Shown: positions 8,869 to 18,004, counted from the stretch's first letter. The stretch is 64,000 nt of DNA from Paracoccaceae bacterium (GCA_030758115.1 JANREX010000085.1:1655-65654); one strand, 5' to 3'. The notes: generated by a model from the sequence alone, not told the origin. Numbers and translations: made by a program.

Positions 8869-10088
8869 CGCTGCGCCCTGGCGGCGGCGGTCGTGTCGAT
8901 CCGGGCGATGACCTCGAGGTTGGTGAAACGTGCGGCAAGGCTGGACGATGGCTGGTCAAGCGCCACCATGACCCGGATCACGCGCGCATCCTTGTTCTCG
9001 GCCGCGTCGTCCGAGATCATGCCCTGACGCCCGACGGTCAGGCCGATGCTGTCCACGCGGCCATGCAGGGTCTGGCCAAGGGCGACCGTGACCAGTTCGA
9101 CAGGCTGACCAGGCGCCACTGCGCCGATGCGGTCCTGCCAGACTTCGACCTCGGCCATCATCTGGCTGGTATCGCCCATCTCCATGATCCCCTGTGCGGG
9201 GGGGCGTTGGCCGGGGGTGGCGTGGATATCCAGGATCGTGCCGCTGATCGGGGCAACCACCGCCGCCCGTTCCAGGTCCAGCTTGGCACGGGCCAGTTCG
9301 GCCTTGGCGGCATCGACATTGCGCGCGGCCACCACGACATCGGGCTGTTCATCCAGCGCCACGCCCGAGAACCGCTTGAGCGTCGCCTCGGCCCGTGTGA
9401 CGGCCAGTGTTGCCTGGGCCGCCGCCGTGCGCATCGCATCCAGCGTGGCCTCGGTCGTCACCCGGCGCTGGAACAGCTCCTCGGTGCGGGTCAGGCTGCT
9501 GGCGGCCTCGGCCGCGTTCGCCGTCGCCTGGTCCAGCGCCGCCTGTGCCTCGTCCCGGCTGGCTGCGACCGCGGCGCGGGTCTGCATCAGGCCGGCCTCG
9601 CGGATGGCCAGATTGGCCTCGGCCATCAGGACCGCGCTTTCCAGCGCCGTGCGGTTGTCCAACCAGGCCAGCGGGGCACCTTTCTCGACCCGTTCACCCA
9701 CCGCCACAAGGATACCCGACAAGCGGGCATCACCCGCGCCATAAGGTGCCGCCACGATCGAGATATCGCCGCGCGGCAGGATGCGGGCCAGCCCCACCAC
9801 GTCGCTGGGCAGCATCGTTTCGGCCATCTTTGGCGGCAGGTCGATATCCGGGGGCAGCGCGATGGGCGTATCGGATCCGCCACCGGGCTGCAGGCCGGTC
9901 AGCGCATAGAATTTCTGCAGGGCGGGCGGCTGGAAATAAAGCCCGATCACCGCGCCGGTGAACATGAAGACCGGGATCAGCAGCACCAGAAGCCATCGCT
10001 TGCTGAAAAACCGCCTGCGCTGGGGCGTTGCGGTGCGCTCCGACAGGCCCAGGTCAAGGGGCAGATCGGAAGGGGATTCGGGCGTCAT
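8865..10088 (-). CDS. HlyD/DevB-type periplasmic adaptor subunit
   Basis: A 407-residue membrane-fusion protein. A short cytosolic N-terminus precedes one membrane helix (RWLLVLLIPVFMFTGAVIGL). Then come a lipoyl half-motif (GRLSGILVAVGERVEKGAPLAWL-type), a long alpha-helical hairpin rich in Ala, Glu and Arg (about 165-290), and a second lipoyl half (ERAAVVAPISGTILDIHATP). It links the inner-membrane DevCA pump to an outer-membrane channel such as TolC, which is not in this window. It is the first gene of the operon. Confidence 0.88.
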   Translation of the reverse strand: MTPESPSDLPLDLGLSERTATPQRRRFFSKRWLLVLLIPVFMFTGAVIGLYFQPPALQKFYALTGLQPGGGSDTPIALPPDIDLPPKMAETMLPSDVVGLARILPRGDISIVAAPYGAGDARLSGILVAVGERVEKGAPLAWLDNRTALESAVLMAEANLAIREAGLMQTRAAVAASRDEAQAALDQATANAAEAASSLTRTEELFQRRVTTEATLDAMRTAAAQATLAVTRAEATLKRFSGVALDEQPDVVVAARNVDAAKAELARAKLDLERAAVVAPISGTILDIHATPGQRPPAQGIMEMGDTSQMMAEVEVWQDRIGAVAPGQPVELVTVALGQTLHGRVDSIGLTVGRQGMISDDAAENKDARVIRVMVALDQPSSSLAARFTNLEVIARIDTTAAARAQR

Positions 10089-10266
10089 GGATGCATCCTC
10101 TGGCGTGTTGCTGTCCCTTGCCGCGCGGCGTCGGGCGCCTTGCGGAAAAGAGACGGCGGCCCGCCTTGTGGAGGACCGCCATCACCACACCCTAGTCGCT
10201 TGGGACGGGTCCGCCTTGATCTCTGTCAGTAAAGCGCGGTCGACCGCTTGCCGCGCCTTGTCCGGT

Positions 10267-11181
10267 CTAGCGGTTGAAATGCAGCCGCAGGCCGGGGCTT
10301 GGCCAGCGCGCATGGTAAAGGCAACCGGTCCCCGAGGCGGTGATCCAGGCATCCTGCATGTCCGCGCCGCCAAAGCAGATATTGGTGATATAGGGATCGC
10401 CGGGTCCCGCAATGAAGCTGACAGGCCCGCCATCGGGTGGCACGATGCTGATCCCGCCGCGCATCAGCGTGGCGACACAGATCCTGCCATCCGCCTGCAC
10501 CGCAAGGCTGTCCAGCAGCTGATAATCGGGCAGGGTGGCCACCAGCCGTCCGGGCATGGTGAAGGGTTGGGGGGCGATCTGGCCGGGGGCGACCAGATCA
10601 AAGCTCCAGACACGGCCGGTGCGCGTCTCGGCCACATGCACCGTCTTGTCATCGGGTGACAGGCCGATGCCGTTCGGGGTGATCATGGGGGCGTTGACGC
10701 GCCGGATCTGGCTGCCATCGGCCTTGGCATAGTAGAATGCGCCATGATGCACATAGTCGGCTGTCGATTTGCCCAGATCGGTGAAGTAGAAACCGCCCTG
10801 CGCATCAAAGACGATATCGTTTGGCCCCCTGAGGGGCTGACCGTCGCAACTGTCATAGAGCGTCTCGAAGGCGCCCGTGTCGGGATCGACCTGCTGGATC
10901 GAGCCGGTGACATAGTCCGCGGGCGTGCCGACCGGCCGGGTGATCCCATCTGTCTGGGTCCACAGGAAACCACCGTTGTTGCAGACATAGATCATCCCGT
11001 CAGGGCCCACCGCCGCCCCGTTCGGGCCGCCACCCAGATGGGCAATCGTCTCGATCCGCCCATCGGGCTGCACCCGCGACAGGGTCTGGCGCTGGATCTC
11101 CACAAGGATCACAGATCCATCGGCCATCGCGATCGGTCCTTCGGGGAATTGCAGCCCCGCGCATACCTGTGTCAGTTCCAT
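10267..11181 (-). CDS. SMP-30/gluconolactonase-family protein
   Basis: A 304-residue six-bladed beta-propeller of the SMP-30/LRE family. Metal ligands are visible: Glu in LQFPEGPIAMADGS, Asn in GPNDIVFDAQGGFYFTD and Asp in LDSLAVQADG. Members hydrolyse sugar lactones and related compounds with a divalent metal. I chose the start at MELTQV because AGGAAAGG precedes it and homologous propellers begin there; the track extends 31 residues too far upstream. It is divergent from an SDR gene, and the two may act in one sugar or aldehyde pathway, which is inference. Confidence 0.82.
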   Translation of the reverse strand: MELTQVCAGLQFPEGPIAMADGSVILVEIQRQTLSRVQPDGRIETIAHLGGGPNGAAVGPDGMIYVCNNGGFLWTQTDGITRPVGTPADYVTGSIQQVDPDTGAFETLYDSCDGQPLRGPNDIVFDAQGGFYFTDLGKSTADYVHHGAFYYAKADGSQIRRVNAPMITPNGIGLSPDDKTVHVAETRTGRVWSFDLVAPGQIAPQPFTMPGRLVATLPDYQLLDSLAVQADGRICVATLMRGGISIVPPDGGPVSFIAGPGDPYITNICFGGADMQDAWITASGTGCLYHARWPSPGLRLHFNR

Positions 11182-11409
11182 ATCCGGCCTTTCCTGCGCA
11201 TTCCCTGGTCGCCGGGGCAGCTGGCTGACCCGCGTTTCCCGATACTCACACCAACGCGATGCCGCGTCAGCCAAAAACTGCGCGCCGCAGCCTGCTGGTG
11301 CGGCTTTCGCGTGTCGCGGATCAAAGGATGAAGAAGGCGCATGCGGTGGACATGTGCGGGCTTGTGTGACCTTCTTGGTCTGAACACATCGCGATCACGG
11401 GAGGATGAC

Positions 11410-12180
11410 ATGGGAACCCTGGATGGAAAGCTGGCCTGGGTCACGGGGGCAGGGGGCGGCATCGGCGAGGCATCGGCCAAGGCGCTTGCCGCCAGCGGTG
11501 CAACGGTCGTGCTGTCCGGGCGGCGCCTGGCAGAGCTGGAGCGTGTCGCGGCCGAGATCGCAGCGGATGGCGGCAAGGCCGAGGCGTTGGCGCTGGATGT
11601 GACCGATGCCGCAGCCACGCAGGCGATCGCCGACGATCTGGCCAGCCGCTTCGGCGCGGTCGACATCTTCATGGCCAATGCCGGTATCAACGTGCCCAAC
11701 CGCGCGATGGACGCGATCACGGCGGTGGATTTCGCACGGGTCGTCGATATCAACCTGACCGGCGTGATGAACGGGGTTTTGGCGGTTCTGCCCCCGATGC
11801 GGGCCAAGGGGGGCGGCACGCTGATCCTGACCTCGTCCTGGGCGGGGCGGTATCCGTCGCGTCTGACCGGGCCGGCCTATAGCGCCTCGAAACATGCGGT
11901 GGTGGCGCTGAGCCATTCGATCAACCAGGATGAGGGCCGCAACGGGATCCGTTGCACGGCGCTGATGCCGGGCGAGGTTGCGACACCCATCCTGAAACTG
12001 CGCCCCAAACCGCCCTCGCCCGAGGATGTGGCGCGCATGCTCAAGGCCGAAGACCTGGGCGCGATCGTGCGCTACATCGCCGAGGCGCCCGCCCATGTCT
12101 GCCTGAACGAGATCCTGATCAGCCCCACCTGGAACCGCAGCTTCATCGGCATCGCCGAAATGGGCGGCGCCAAGCCCTGA
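11410..12180 (+). CDS. Short-chain dehydrogenase/reductase
   Basis: A 256-residue SDR. It has the cofactor motif TGAGGGIG near residue 13, an NAG-type motif (MANAGI) and the catalytic pair in YSASKHA, with the catalytic Ser in LILTSSW. The start at MGTLDGK has a strong GGGAGG ribosome binding site; the track start lies too far upstream. Substrate not predictable. It converges with the large ferredoxin-like gene of the formate island. Confidence 0.85.
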   Translation: MGTLDGKLAWVTGAGGGIGEASAKALAASGATVVLSGRRLAELERVAAEIAADGGKAEALALDVTDAAATQAIADDLASRFGAVDIFMANAGINVPNRAMDAITAVDFARVVDINLTGVMNGVLAVLPPMRAKGGGTLILTSSWAGRYPSRLTGPAYSASKHAVVALSHSINQDEGRNGIRCTALMPGEVATPILKLRPKPPSPEDVARMLKAEDLGAIVRYIAEAPAHVCLNEILISPTWNRSFIGIAEMGGAKP

Positions 12181-12194
12181 GGGGCGGCGGGGGA

Positions 12195-14231
12195 TCAGTT
12201 CCCCCGGCCATCCTTGTCGTCGGTCAGGTAGTCGGCGCGGGTTCTGACCTTGCGGGTCCTGTCGTCATGCGGGTCGAACCCCTGTTTGACGATTTCCTCG
12301 ACGCGGCAATTCTCGCACATGGTCAGCACGTTCAGGCGTTGCGCACCGTCCTCGCCCCGGAACATCCAGTGATCGGCCAGCCGGGACTGGATCCGCTCGA
12401 TGCCGGACCGCGTGGCGAAGGCCGTGCCGCAGATGGTGCAGCAAAATGGCGGCTCTTCGTGCAGGATGCGGCGCGGCGTGTCCCAGGCGGCGAAATCCAG
12501 TTGCGGGGTCAGGGTGATCGCGTTCTCCGGGCAGGTGGCCGCGCAGAGGCCGCATTGCACGCAGGCGCTTTCGGTAAAGCGCAACATGGGGGTTTCGGGA
12601 TTGTCCAGCAGGGCACCGGCCGGGCAGACCCCGGTGCAGGCCTGGCAGAGGGTGCAGGCGTCCGTATCGACGGTGACGCTGCCGAAGGGCGCGCCTTCGG
12701 CCAAGGGCAGCGTGGCGGCGGGCACGGGTGCGGCGCGGTTCATCTCGGCAAAGGCCATGACCAGAAGGCCGCGCTTGTCTGCGGGCGGCAGAAAGCCCGA
12801 TGGGCTTGCGGGGGCAGGTGCGACGGCCAGATCGGCCAGTGCCGCCTCCAGCGCGTCGGGATCATCCGTTTCGATCAGGGTGACCGGGCCATGGCCCATC
12901 GCATCGGCCACGGACCCCACAAGCGCGATGCTGGCGTGCAACCCGTCAAGGTCATGCTTGGGTTTGGCGCGCCCAAGGATGGCGACTGCGCCCGCCCCAT
13001 AGGCGAAGGCCGCTGCCATCACCTCGGGCCCGGCTTGCGTGATCTCGTTCAGGCCAAGCGGGATCACATGGGCGGGCAGGCCACGGCCATAGCGGCCCGC
13101 CGCGTTGATCAGCGGCTCGCCGTGATCGGCGTCATGCAACAGGATCGCGGGCGCGGTCTTTGCCCCGGCGGCATACCAGGCCTTGAGGGCCGCGCGCAGG
13201 CGCGCGGTCACGGTGGTGACATCGGGCAGCGCATAGGATGCGGCCCCGGTCGGGCAGGCGGCGGCGCATTGCCCGCAGCCCGCGCAGATCGCGGGGTCGA
13301 TCTGCACAGAGTCACCGTCGGGCGTGATCGCCCCGGTCGGACACAGCGACAGGCAGCGGGTGCATCCGGTGATGCCATTGCGCGAATGGGCGCAGAGATC
13401 CGCCAGGAAATCGATGAACACGGGCTTGTCGAATTGCCCGACCATCTGGCCTGCCTTCGCGATCACCTCGGCCACGGCGCGGGCATCCCTGGGATCGGCC
13501 CGCAGATAGCCGGGGCGCAGCTCATGGGCGGCGAACAGCGGCTGTCCGCCGGTCAGGTCCACGATCAGATCCGCGCGCGAGGTCGCGCCGTCACGCGCCG
13601 CGCCGAACCGCAGCGTTTCGCGGGACGAGGGGGCTGGCACGGCATAGGCATCGACCGCCAGCGTGAATTGCCCCAGATGGCCGGTCGCGGTGCGGATCCG
13701 GCCCTGCAGGACCGGAAAGCGCGTCTGGCGCGGCGGGGACAGTTTTGCGCCGGGTTGCAGCAGCACGGTGATGTCCAGCTGGTCCGCCAGGCTTGCTGCC
13801 GCATCGATGGCCACCTCGTCCCGTCCCAGGATCAGCGCCACGCCGTTGCTTTCAAGCGTGGTGACGCCGAAGGGTGCGGGCGCGACGGCGGCGGCGGCGA
13901 TCATCGCGGCCATCTTGGGCCCGCTGGTCTTGGCCTCGGCGGTCCAGCCCGCGGTTTCACGGATATTGGCGAAAGACAGCGCCAGATCGGGGGCCTCATC
14001 GGCGGCGATCTCCGAGAAAAGCGGGGCCTCCTGCGTGCAGGCCACGGTCACCGGCAGGCCCTTTGCAAGGGCGGCGCGGAAATGATCCAGATTGGCGCGG
14101 CACAACTGGGTGACGGATGCATCCCCCCCGCACCCGGCCCGGTTCAGCGCGCCCTCGTCCGGCGCCATCGTGCCTTCGCAGGTGCAGGTCAGGACTGTCC
14201 GGTTGGAATTCGCATTGGTTGTCATGGTCAT
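12195..14231 (-). CDS. Multi-[4Fe-4S] protein of the formate dehydrogenase accessory block
   Basis: A 678-residue protein. Two ferredoxin-type pairs can be read: CTRCLSLCPTGAI and CAGCGQCAAACPTGA around residues 285-325, then CTLCQACTGVCPAGAL and CVQCGLCAATCPENAI around 510-560. The last ~100 residues carry two extra CxxC motifs (CCTICG and CENC). The N-terminus also has a Cys-rich segment (CTCEGTM). I recognise it as the 4Fe-4S protein that usually accompanies the DUF6505/DUF6352/DUF3305/DUF3306 genes next to respiratory formate dehydrogenase. A role in electron transfer or Fe-S assembly is likely but unproven. It is divergent from the DUF4444 gene across a 107-base region. The start at MTMTTNAN avoids the implausible upstream extension in the track. 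Confidence 0.8.
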   Translation of the reverse strand: MTMTTNANSNRTVLTCTCEGTMAPDEGALNRAGCGGDASVTQLCRANLDHFRAALAKGLPVTVACTQEAPLFSEIAADEAPDLALSFANIRETAGWTAEAKTSGPKMAAMIAAAAVAPAPFGVTTLESNGVALILGRDEVAIDAAASLADQLDITVLLQPGAKLSPPRQTRFPVLQGRIRTATGHLGQFTLAVDAYAVPAPSSRETLRFGAARDGATSRADLIVDLTGGQPLFAAHELRPGYLRADPRDARAVAEVIAKAGQMVGQFDKPVFIDFLADLCAHSRNGITGCTRCLSLCPTGAITPDGDSVQIDPAICAGCGQCAAACPTGAASYALPDVTTVTARLRAALKAWYAAGAKTAPAILLHDADHGEPLINAAGRYGRGLPAHVIPLGLNEITQAGPEVMAAAFAYGAGAVAILGRAKPKHDLDGLHASIALVGSVADAMGHGPVTLIETDDPDALEAALADLAVAPAPASPSGFLPPADKRGLLVMAFAEMNRAAPVPAATLPLAEGAPFGSVTVDTDACTLCQACTGVCPAGALLDNPETPMLRFTESACVQCGLCAATCPENAITLTPQLDFAAWDTPRRILHEEPPFCCTICGTAFATRSGIERIQSRLADHWMFRGEDGAQRLNVLTMCENCRVEEIVKQGFDPHDDRTRKVRTRADYLTDDKDGRGN

Positions 14232-14338
14232 GAGCACCCGGCCTGATCTATAACTCTGTTGCGTGGTTCTGACTGCTCTTGCAGTTGGTGGCAAGTGCGT
14301 TAGAAATGGATTGTATACGATTTTGACAAGGATAGGCC
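14232..14338. promoter_or_regulatory. Divergent promoter region with a GTATAC palindrome
   Basis: This 107-base gap separates the Fe-S protein from the accessory operon. It contains ATTGTATACGAT at 14310-14321, palindromic apart from one position and centred on GTATAC, about 18 bases before the GTG start of the next gene. The same ATTGTATAC word occurs, on the other strand, before torD. GTATAC-centred palindromes are typical operators of FadR-type GntR regulators, which is family knowledge rather than proof. The AAGGA before 14339 is the probable ribosome binding site. Confidence 0.5.
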
Positions 14339-15070
14339 GTGGTGCTCGACAATCATTCAGCGCCCCGTTCCCTAGTGCTGCCACCGCCCTACACGGCGCA
14401 TTGGCTGGCGCAGGGGGACACCCAGAGGCAAGCATGCCTGCTGGCGCCCGATCACGGGGCAGGCACGCTTGTCTGGCATTGCAGCTTGCCGCAGGCGGGG
14501 CGGCGCGCCACCTCTGCCGGACGGTTCGATTTCGCGGTGGTCCTTGAGCCGGATGTGCCATTGGCCGAGGCGCGCAAGGCCTTCGTGCTGGGGATGCTGG
14601 CGCTGGGCGATGCGCTGGCCGCGCATTGCCCACCCGAGCGCGCGGTCACTTTCGGATGGCCCTCGGAATTGCGGCTTGATGCAGGTCGCCTTGGTGGCAT
14701 GCAGCTTTATCTGCCCGAGGGCGTGGCCGAGGATGAGGTGCCTGACTGGATGGTGCTGGGGGTCGAGCTGATCGCGGATCGTGATCACCTGACCGATCCC
14801 GGCAGCAAGCCCGGTTCGGTCTCTCTGAAGGAAGAGGATTTCACCGATCCGCCCGCGATCCTTGAAAGCTTTGCGTCCTACCTGATGCTGAACTTCGACC
14901 GCATGGCCCATGGCGGATATCCGGCGCTGGCGGCGCGCTACGGCGAAAAGATCGCATCCGGCGGAACGCTGGCCGAGGCGGTGGATGTGCAGGATGCCGT
15001 GGGACTCGCGCGCCTCGGGGATGCGCTGCAATCCGCGCCCTGGCGCGACGACACCGGACCAAGGCTGTGA
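14339..15070 (+). CDS. Biotin/lipoate ligase-like protein (DUF4444 family)
   Basis: A 243-residue product starting at GTG after AAGGA. The N-terminal and central part (LLAPDHGAGTLVWHC, then LGMLALGDALAAHCPPERAVTFGWP) resembles the BPL/LplA fold. The C-terminal ~60 residues (LESFASYLMLNFDRMA and following) fit DUF4444. The Lys and GRG motifs expected of an active ligase are not obvious, so it may be a non-catalytic relative. It is the first gene of a tight five-gene operon next to the respiratory formate dehydrogenase genes, overlapping the next by 4 bases. Confidence 0.65.
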   Translation: MVLDNHSAPRSLVLPPPYTAHWLAQGDTQRQACLLAPDHGAGTLVWHCSLPQAGRRATSAGRFDFAVVLEPDVPLAEARKAFVLGMLALGDALAAHCPPERAVTFGWPSELRLDAGRLGGMQLYLPEGVAEDEVPDWMVLGVELIADRDHLTDPGSKPGSVSLKEEDFTDPPAILESFASYLMLNFDRMAHGGYPALAARYGEKIASGGTLAEAVDVQDAVGLARLGDALQSAPWRDDTGPRL

Positions 15071-15636
15071 TCCGCCTGCCGCGCACGATCCGGCTTGACC
15101 GCTCGGACGAGGTGGTCTTCGCACAGGCCGCAACGCCTGGCGAATGGGCGGTTCCGGGGACATTCCTGTTCGCGGGCCGCGATCCCGACACGCTGGGCCG
15201 CAAGGAACAGATCGCCTTTCGTTCGGGCCTGCTGGGGGTGGAAAGCTTTGGCTGGTCCACGCTGGTCACAGTGACTTTCGTGCGCCCGTCCGACCGTGAC
15301 GCGGCGGTCGAAATGCTGGCCCGCCAGTTGATCGACAAGCTGGGCGCGCCCGATATGGCCGCAGCCCGTCCCGCCGCCGAAGAAGAGCTGACCCTGGCCG
15401 AGGATCTGTGCCGTGGTCATGCCGAAGGCACATTGATCGCCTTGCACCGCACCCAGGCCGATGGTGGTATAAGAGAGCAGTTTCGCACCTTGAAACCGCG
15501 CGACACCACGGCGTTCTCGGCCGGGTACCTGAGCGGGCATGACAAGGCGTTTCATGTCGTGGAAACCGACGAGGATGACGCGGAGGCCGAGCATTTCGAT
15601 CTGGCCTCGTTCATGGAAGAGAAGAGCACGTCATGA
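15067..15636 (+). CDS. DUF6505 family protein
   Basis: A 189-residue soluble protein starting at GTG within the stop of the previous gene (GTGA overlap). The start MIRLPRTIRLDRSDEVVFA and the run PGTFLFAGRDPDTLGRKEQIAF fit DUF6505 as I know it from formate dehydrogenase clusters. The C-terminus is very acidic (ETDEDDAEAEHFDL). No cofactor motif, signal or membrane segment is seen. Function unknown. Tight overlaps on both sides suggest it is made in step with its neighbours. Confidence 0.7.
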   Translation: MIRLPRTIRLDRSDEVVFAQAATPGEWAVPGTFLFAGRDPDTLGRKEQIAFRSGLLGVESFGWSTLVTVTFVRPSDRDAAVEMLARQLIDKLGAPDMAAARPAAEEELTLAEDLCRGHAEGTLIALHRTQADGGIREQFRTLKPRDTTAFSAGYLSGHDKAFHVVETDEDDAEAEHFDLASFMEEKSTS

Positions 15637-16652
15637 GGGAATTCTGGGTCGCCTCCGGCCATCACCTGACACGCCTGGACGCCACCGGGCGCATGCAGGT
15701 CACGGATGAACTGATCCTGGCCTGGCTTGCCCGGCCCGAGATCGTGCCCCCCGCCGAAGCCTGTGCCGCCGAACGCGCCTTGCATGCCCGTCTGATGGCC
15801 ACGCCGCGCGCGCAGGTGTCGGTGATGGAGCGGGCCAATATCAAGGACCCGGATGCCCGCGAAAACTGGGAGTTCCTGCTGACCCTGCGCGACCGGCTTC
15901 TTGCGGCCGGGTCGATCGAGGCGGGATACCTTGGGCTGGTGCGTGACCGGGTGCGTCTGCCGCATCTGTTCTATGATCAGCTGGTGCAACTGATCCTGCG
16001 CAACGCGCTGGAGGGATGCGACGACGTGCATGTCCTGCGCGCCGCCGAGATGTTCTTTCGCCCGCAACGCGCCTTTCTGAATGACGGTGCGCTGATGCTG
16101 GCGGATGACGAGCTGGTGGCCGAACTGGAAGGCGAGATTCACAGCAACCCGCTGTTTGCCATGATGAACGGCGGCGTCGACTCGCTGGATGTGTTGAACG
16201 ACGAGAATGCCTGGACCTATTGGAGCAGGTCGGACGCGCATACGATGGTTCTGCCCTTCGGGTCGGACCCCAAGGCGCGCGCCGGTTTCGCCCGCGCCGT
16301 GGAGCGTTTCGTGCATCACCTGCTGGGCCAGCCTGTCAGCGTGACCCCGATGCTGAGCGCGAATGATGTCGATCTGCAATGGTATGTCGGCCTTGATCAG
16401 GCGGGCACCGAGGTGGGCAATGCCCTGTGGAATGGCCAGACGCCCACCGCGGCGCTGGTGGGGCTTTTCGCGCTGACCTTCGAGACATCCGATGGCGTTC
16501 TGCCGCAGATCGGATCGCAGCCCGTGTATCTTTTTGTCGGGTTGGATGGCAGCAATGTCATCCGCTTCAAGCCGCAGAACCTGGTGACAGGCCTGCCGCT
16601 GCTGGGTGACGGGATGGCCGGGGCCATACCCGCCGCGATGGGGCGCGCCTGA
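15633..16652 (+). CDS. DUF6352 family protein
   Basis: A 339-residue soluble protein starting MREFWVASGHHLTRLDATG, typical of DUF6352. It has no cysteine-rich cluster motif, signal peptide or membrane helix. It starts inside the stop of the DUF6505 gene (ATGA) and its TGA shares a base with the next ATG. I know the family only as a companion of respiratory formate dehydrogenases; its biochemical role is undescribed to my knowledge. Confidence 0.7.
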   Translation: MREFWVASGHHLTRLDATGRMQVTDELILAWLARPEIVPPAEACAAERALHARLMATPRAQVSVMERANIKDPDARENWEFLLTLRDRLLAAGSIEAGYLGLVRDRVRLPHLFYDQLVQLILRNALEGCDDVHVLRAAEMFFRPQRAFLNDGALMLADDELVAELEGEIHSNPLFAMMNGGVDSLDVLNDENAWTYWSRSDAHTMVLPFGSDPKARAGFARAVERFVHHLLGQPVSVTPMLSANDVDLQWYVGLDQAGTEVGNALWNGQTPTAALVGLFALTFETSDGVLPQIGSQPVYLFVGLDGSNVIRFKPQNLVTGLPLLGDGMAGAIPAAMGRA

Positions 16653-17188
16653 TGCCACGGGAGGTTTTGCGCCTTGCGGTCCTGGGCGTGTCGCACCCGC
16701 CCGCGAATGTCTGGGCCAGGCGCGTCGTGCGGCCTGCGGCCCTGATGGCCGAGATCCCGCCGCTGGAGCGCGGCGCGCTGATGACCGAACAGGGCGAGGT
16801 GCGCACCTATTACATGGGCGATCATGCGGTTGTCCTGCATTCGGGCGAAACCTCGCATTACATCGACAACCTGCGGGCCGCGCGCCCCTCGCTCTGGGTG
16901 TCTTGCGACGGTGATACGGTGCGGCTGGTCACGGCCGATCCCTATGAGGGCGAGGCGATGGCCAGTGATCCCGAACGCATCGTCGAGGCGCTGGCCATGC
17001 CGCCTGCCGTGGCCGCGCGGATCGAGGCGTTCATCGCCGCGCATCACGTGGAAGAGGTCTTTCACAAGCGCAAGCGCGTGCCGGTGAACATGGATCATGA
17101 TCCGCGTGCAAAACGGATCCTCACGGATGGCGAAAAATGGGTGCAATCGCGCGGCAAGGCCGGGCTGCCACCCAAGGGGGGAGAATGA
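16652..17188 (+). CDS. DUF3305 family protein
   Basis: A 178-residue protein with the DUF3305 pattern: ANVWARRVVRPAALMAEIPP, then RTYYMGDHAVVLHSGETSHY, and RPSLWVSCDGDTVRLVTADPYEGE. DUF3305 and DUF3306 pairs occur beside formate dehydrogenase and its chaperone in many proteobacteria, suggesting a role in enzyme maturation. It contains almost no cysteine. Start and stop overlap with both neighbours support one translational unit. Confidence 0.78.
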   Translation: MPREVLRLAVLGVSHPPANVWARRVVRPAALMAEIPPLERGALMTEQGEVRTYYMGDHAVVLHSGETSHYIDNLRAARPSLWVSCDGDTVRLVTADPYEGEAMASDPERIVEALAMPPAVAARIEAFIAAHHVEEVFHKRKRVPVNMDHDPRAKRILTDGEKWVQSRGKAGLPPKGGE

Positions 17189-17847
17189 CGGATCGCGAGG
17201 AGCGTGAGGGCGGCTTCCTGCGCAACTGGTCACGCAGGAAGCTGGCGGCGAAACGGGAAACCCCGGTTGTGGCCGAGGAGCCTGCAAAGCCTGCCGAACT
17301 GCCCGATCCGATCCAGGCGGAAGAGCCTGTCGATACGCAGGCCATCATCGATTCGCTTCCCTCGCTCGACGAGATCACCGCGGGTTTCGACATGAAGCCT
17401 TTCATGGCCAAGGGCGTTCCGGCCCATCTCAAGAATGCGGCGCTGCGCAAGATGTGGCTGGTCAACCCTGCGGTGCGCGATTACGCGGATCCTGCGGTGG
17501 ACTATGCCTGGGACTGGAACGCACCGGGCGGCGTGCCCGGCGGTGGCGGTGTCCTTTCGGGGCAAAGCGTTGAAAAGATGGTGAAGGATCTGATAGGAGA
17601 ACGGACCGAGCCGGAGTATGCTGACGCTGAAGCGACTGTCCCGGAGGAGACAGTGCGACCGCGCAAGGTCGCTCAGGTCACATCGGCCGAAGAGACACTG
17701 GATCCGGTCGCGCCGCAGCGTGATGAGGACAGCGACTCGCCAGATCCCGCGGTTGCCGAGAATCCCGTGACAGAGGATGAATCACCCCGGCAGGACCGCG
17801 TGGTTCTGGCGTCACAGCGACGGCACGGCGGTGCTGTTCCAGAGTGA
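17185..17847 (+). CDS. DUF3306 family protein
   Basis: A 220-residue protein. The N-terminus GGFLRNWSRRKLAAKRE is the usual DUF3306 opening, and the core contains MKPFMAKGVPAHLKNAALRK and LRKMWLVNPAVRDYADP. The final ~75 residues are acidic and of low complexity, so probably disordered. The start at MTDREER is preceded by AAGGGGGGAGA and overlaps the DUF3305 stop. It closes the accessory operon; the next gene lies 157 bases away behind its own control region. Confidence 0.78.
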   Translation: MTDREEREGGFLRNWSRRKLAAKRETPVVAEEPAKPAELPDPIQAEEPVDTQAIIDSLPSLDEITAGFDMKPFMAKGVPAHLKNAALRKMWLVNPAVRDYADPAVDYAWDWNAPGGVPGGGGVLSGQSVEKMVKDLIGERTEPEYADAEATVPEETVRPRKVAQVTSAEETLDPVAPQRDEDSDSPDPAVAENPVTEDESPRQDRVVLASQRRHGGAVPE

Positions 17848-18004
17848 CACGTTGTTGGCAAAGCTAAGAAAAATCGACATCCAAACCTATAAATCCGATG
17901 TCACAAATTGTTGCCAAGCGTTTTGAAAACCGTGTATACAATATGGGTATACCGTAGAGCGCGAAACCTACATCGACATCGTTAGACCAGAGGTTGATAC
18001 CCTG
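17848..18004 (+). promoter_or_regulatory. Control region of the respiratory formate dehydrogenase operon
   Basis: This 157-base leader has two GTATAC words (17934-17939 and 17947-17952), 13 bases centre to centre. The first lies in GTGTATACAAT, the reverse of the ATTGTATAC word found at 14310. Upstream of them are two nested inverted repeats: TTGGCAA (17855) with TTGCCAA (17911), and inside them GACATC (17876) with GATGTC (17897). The nested pair could form a hairpin ending the upstream operon, or an operator. The AT content is higher than in the genes on either side. Confidence 0.5.
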
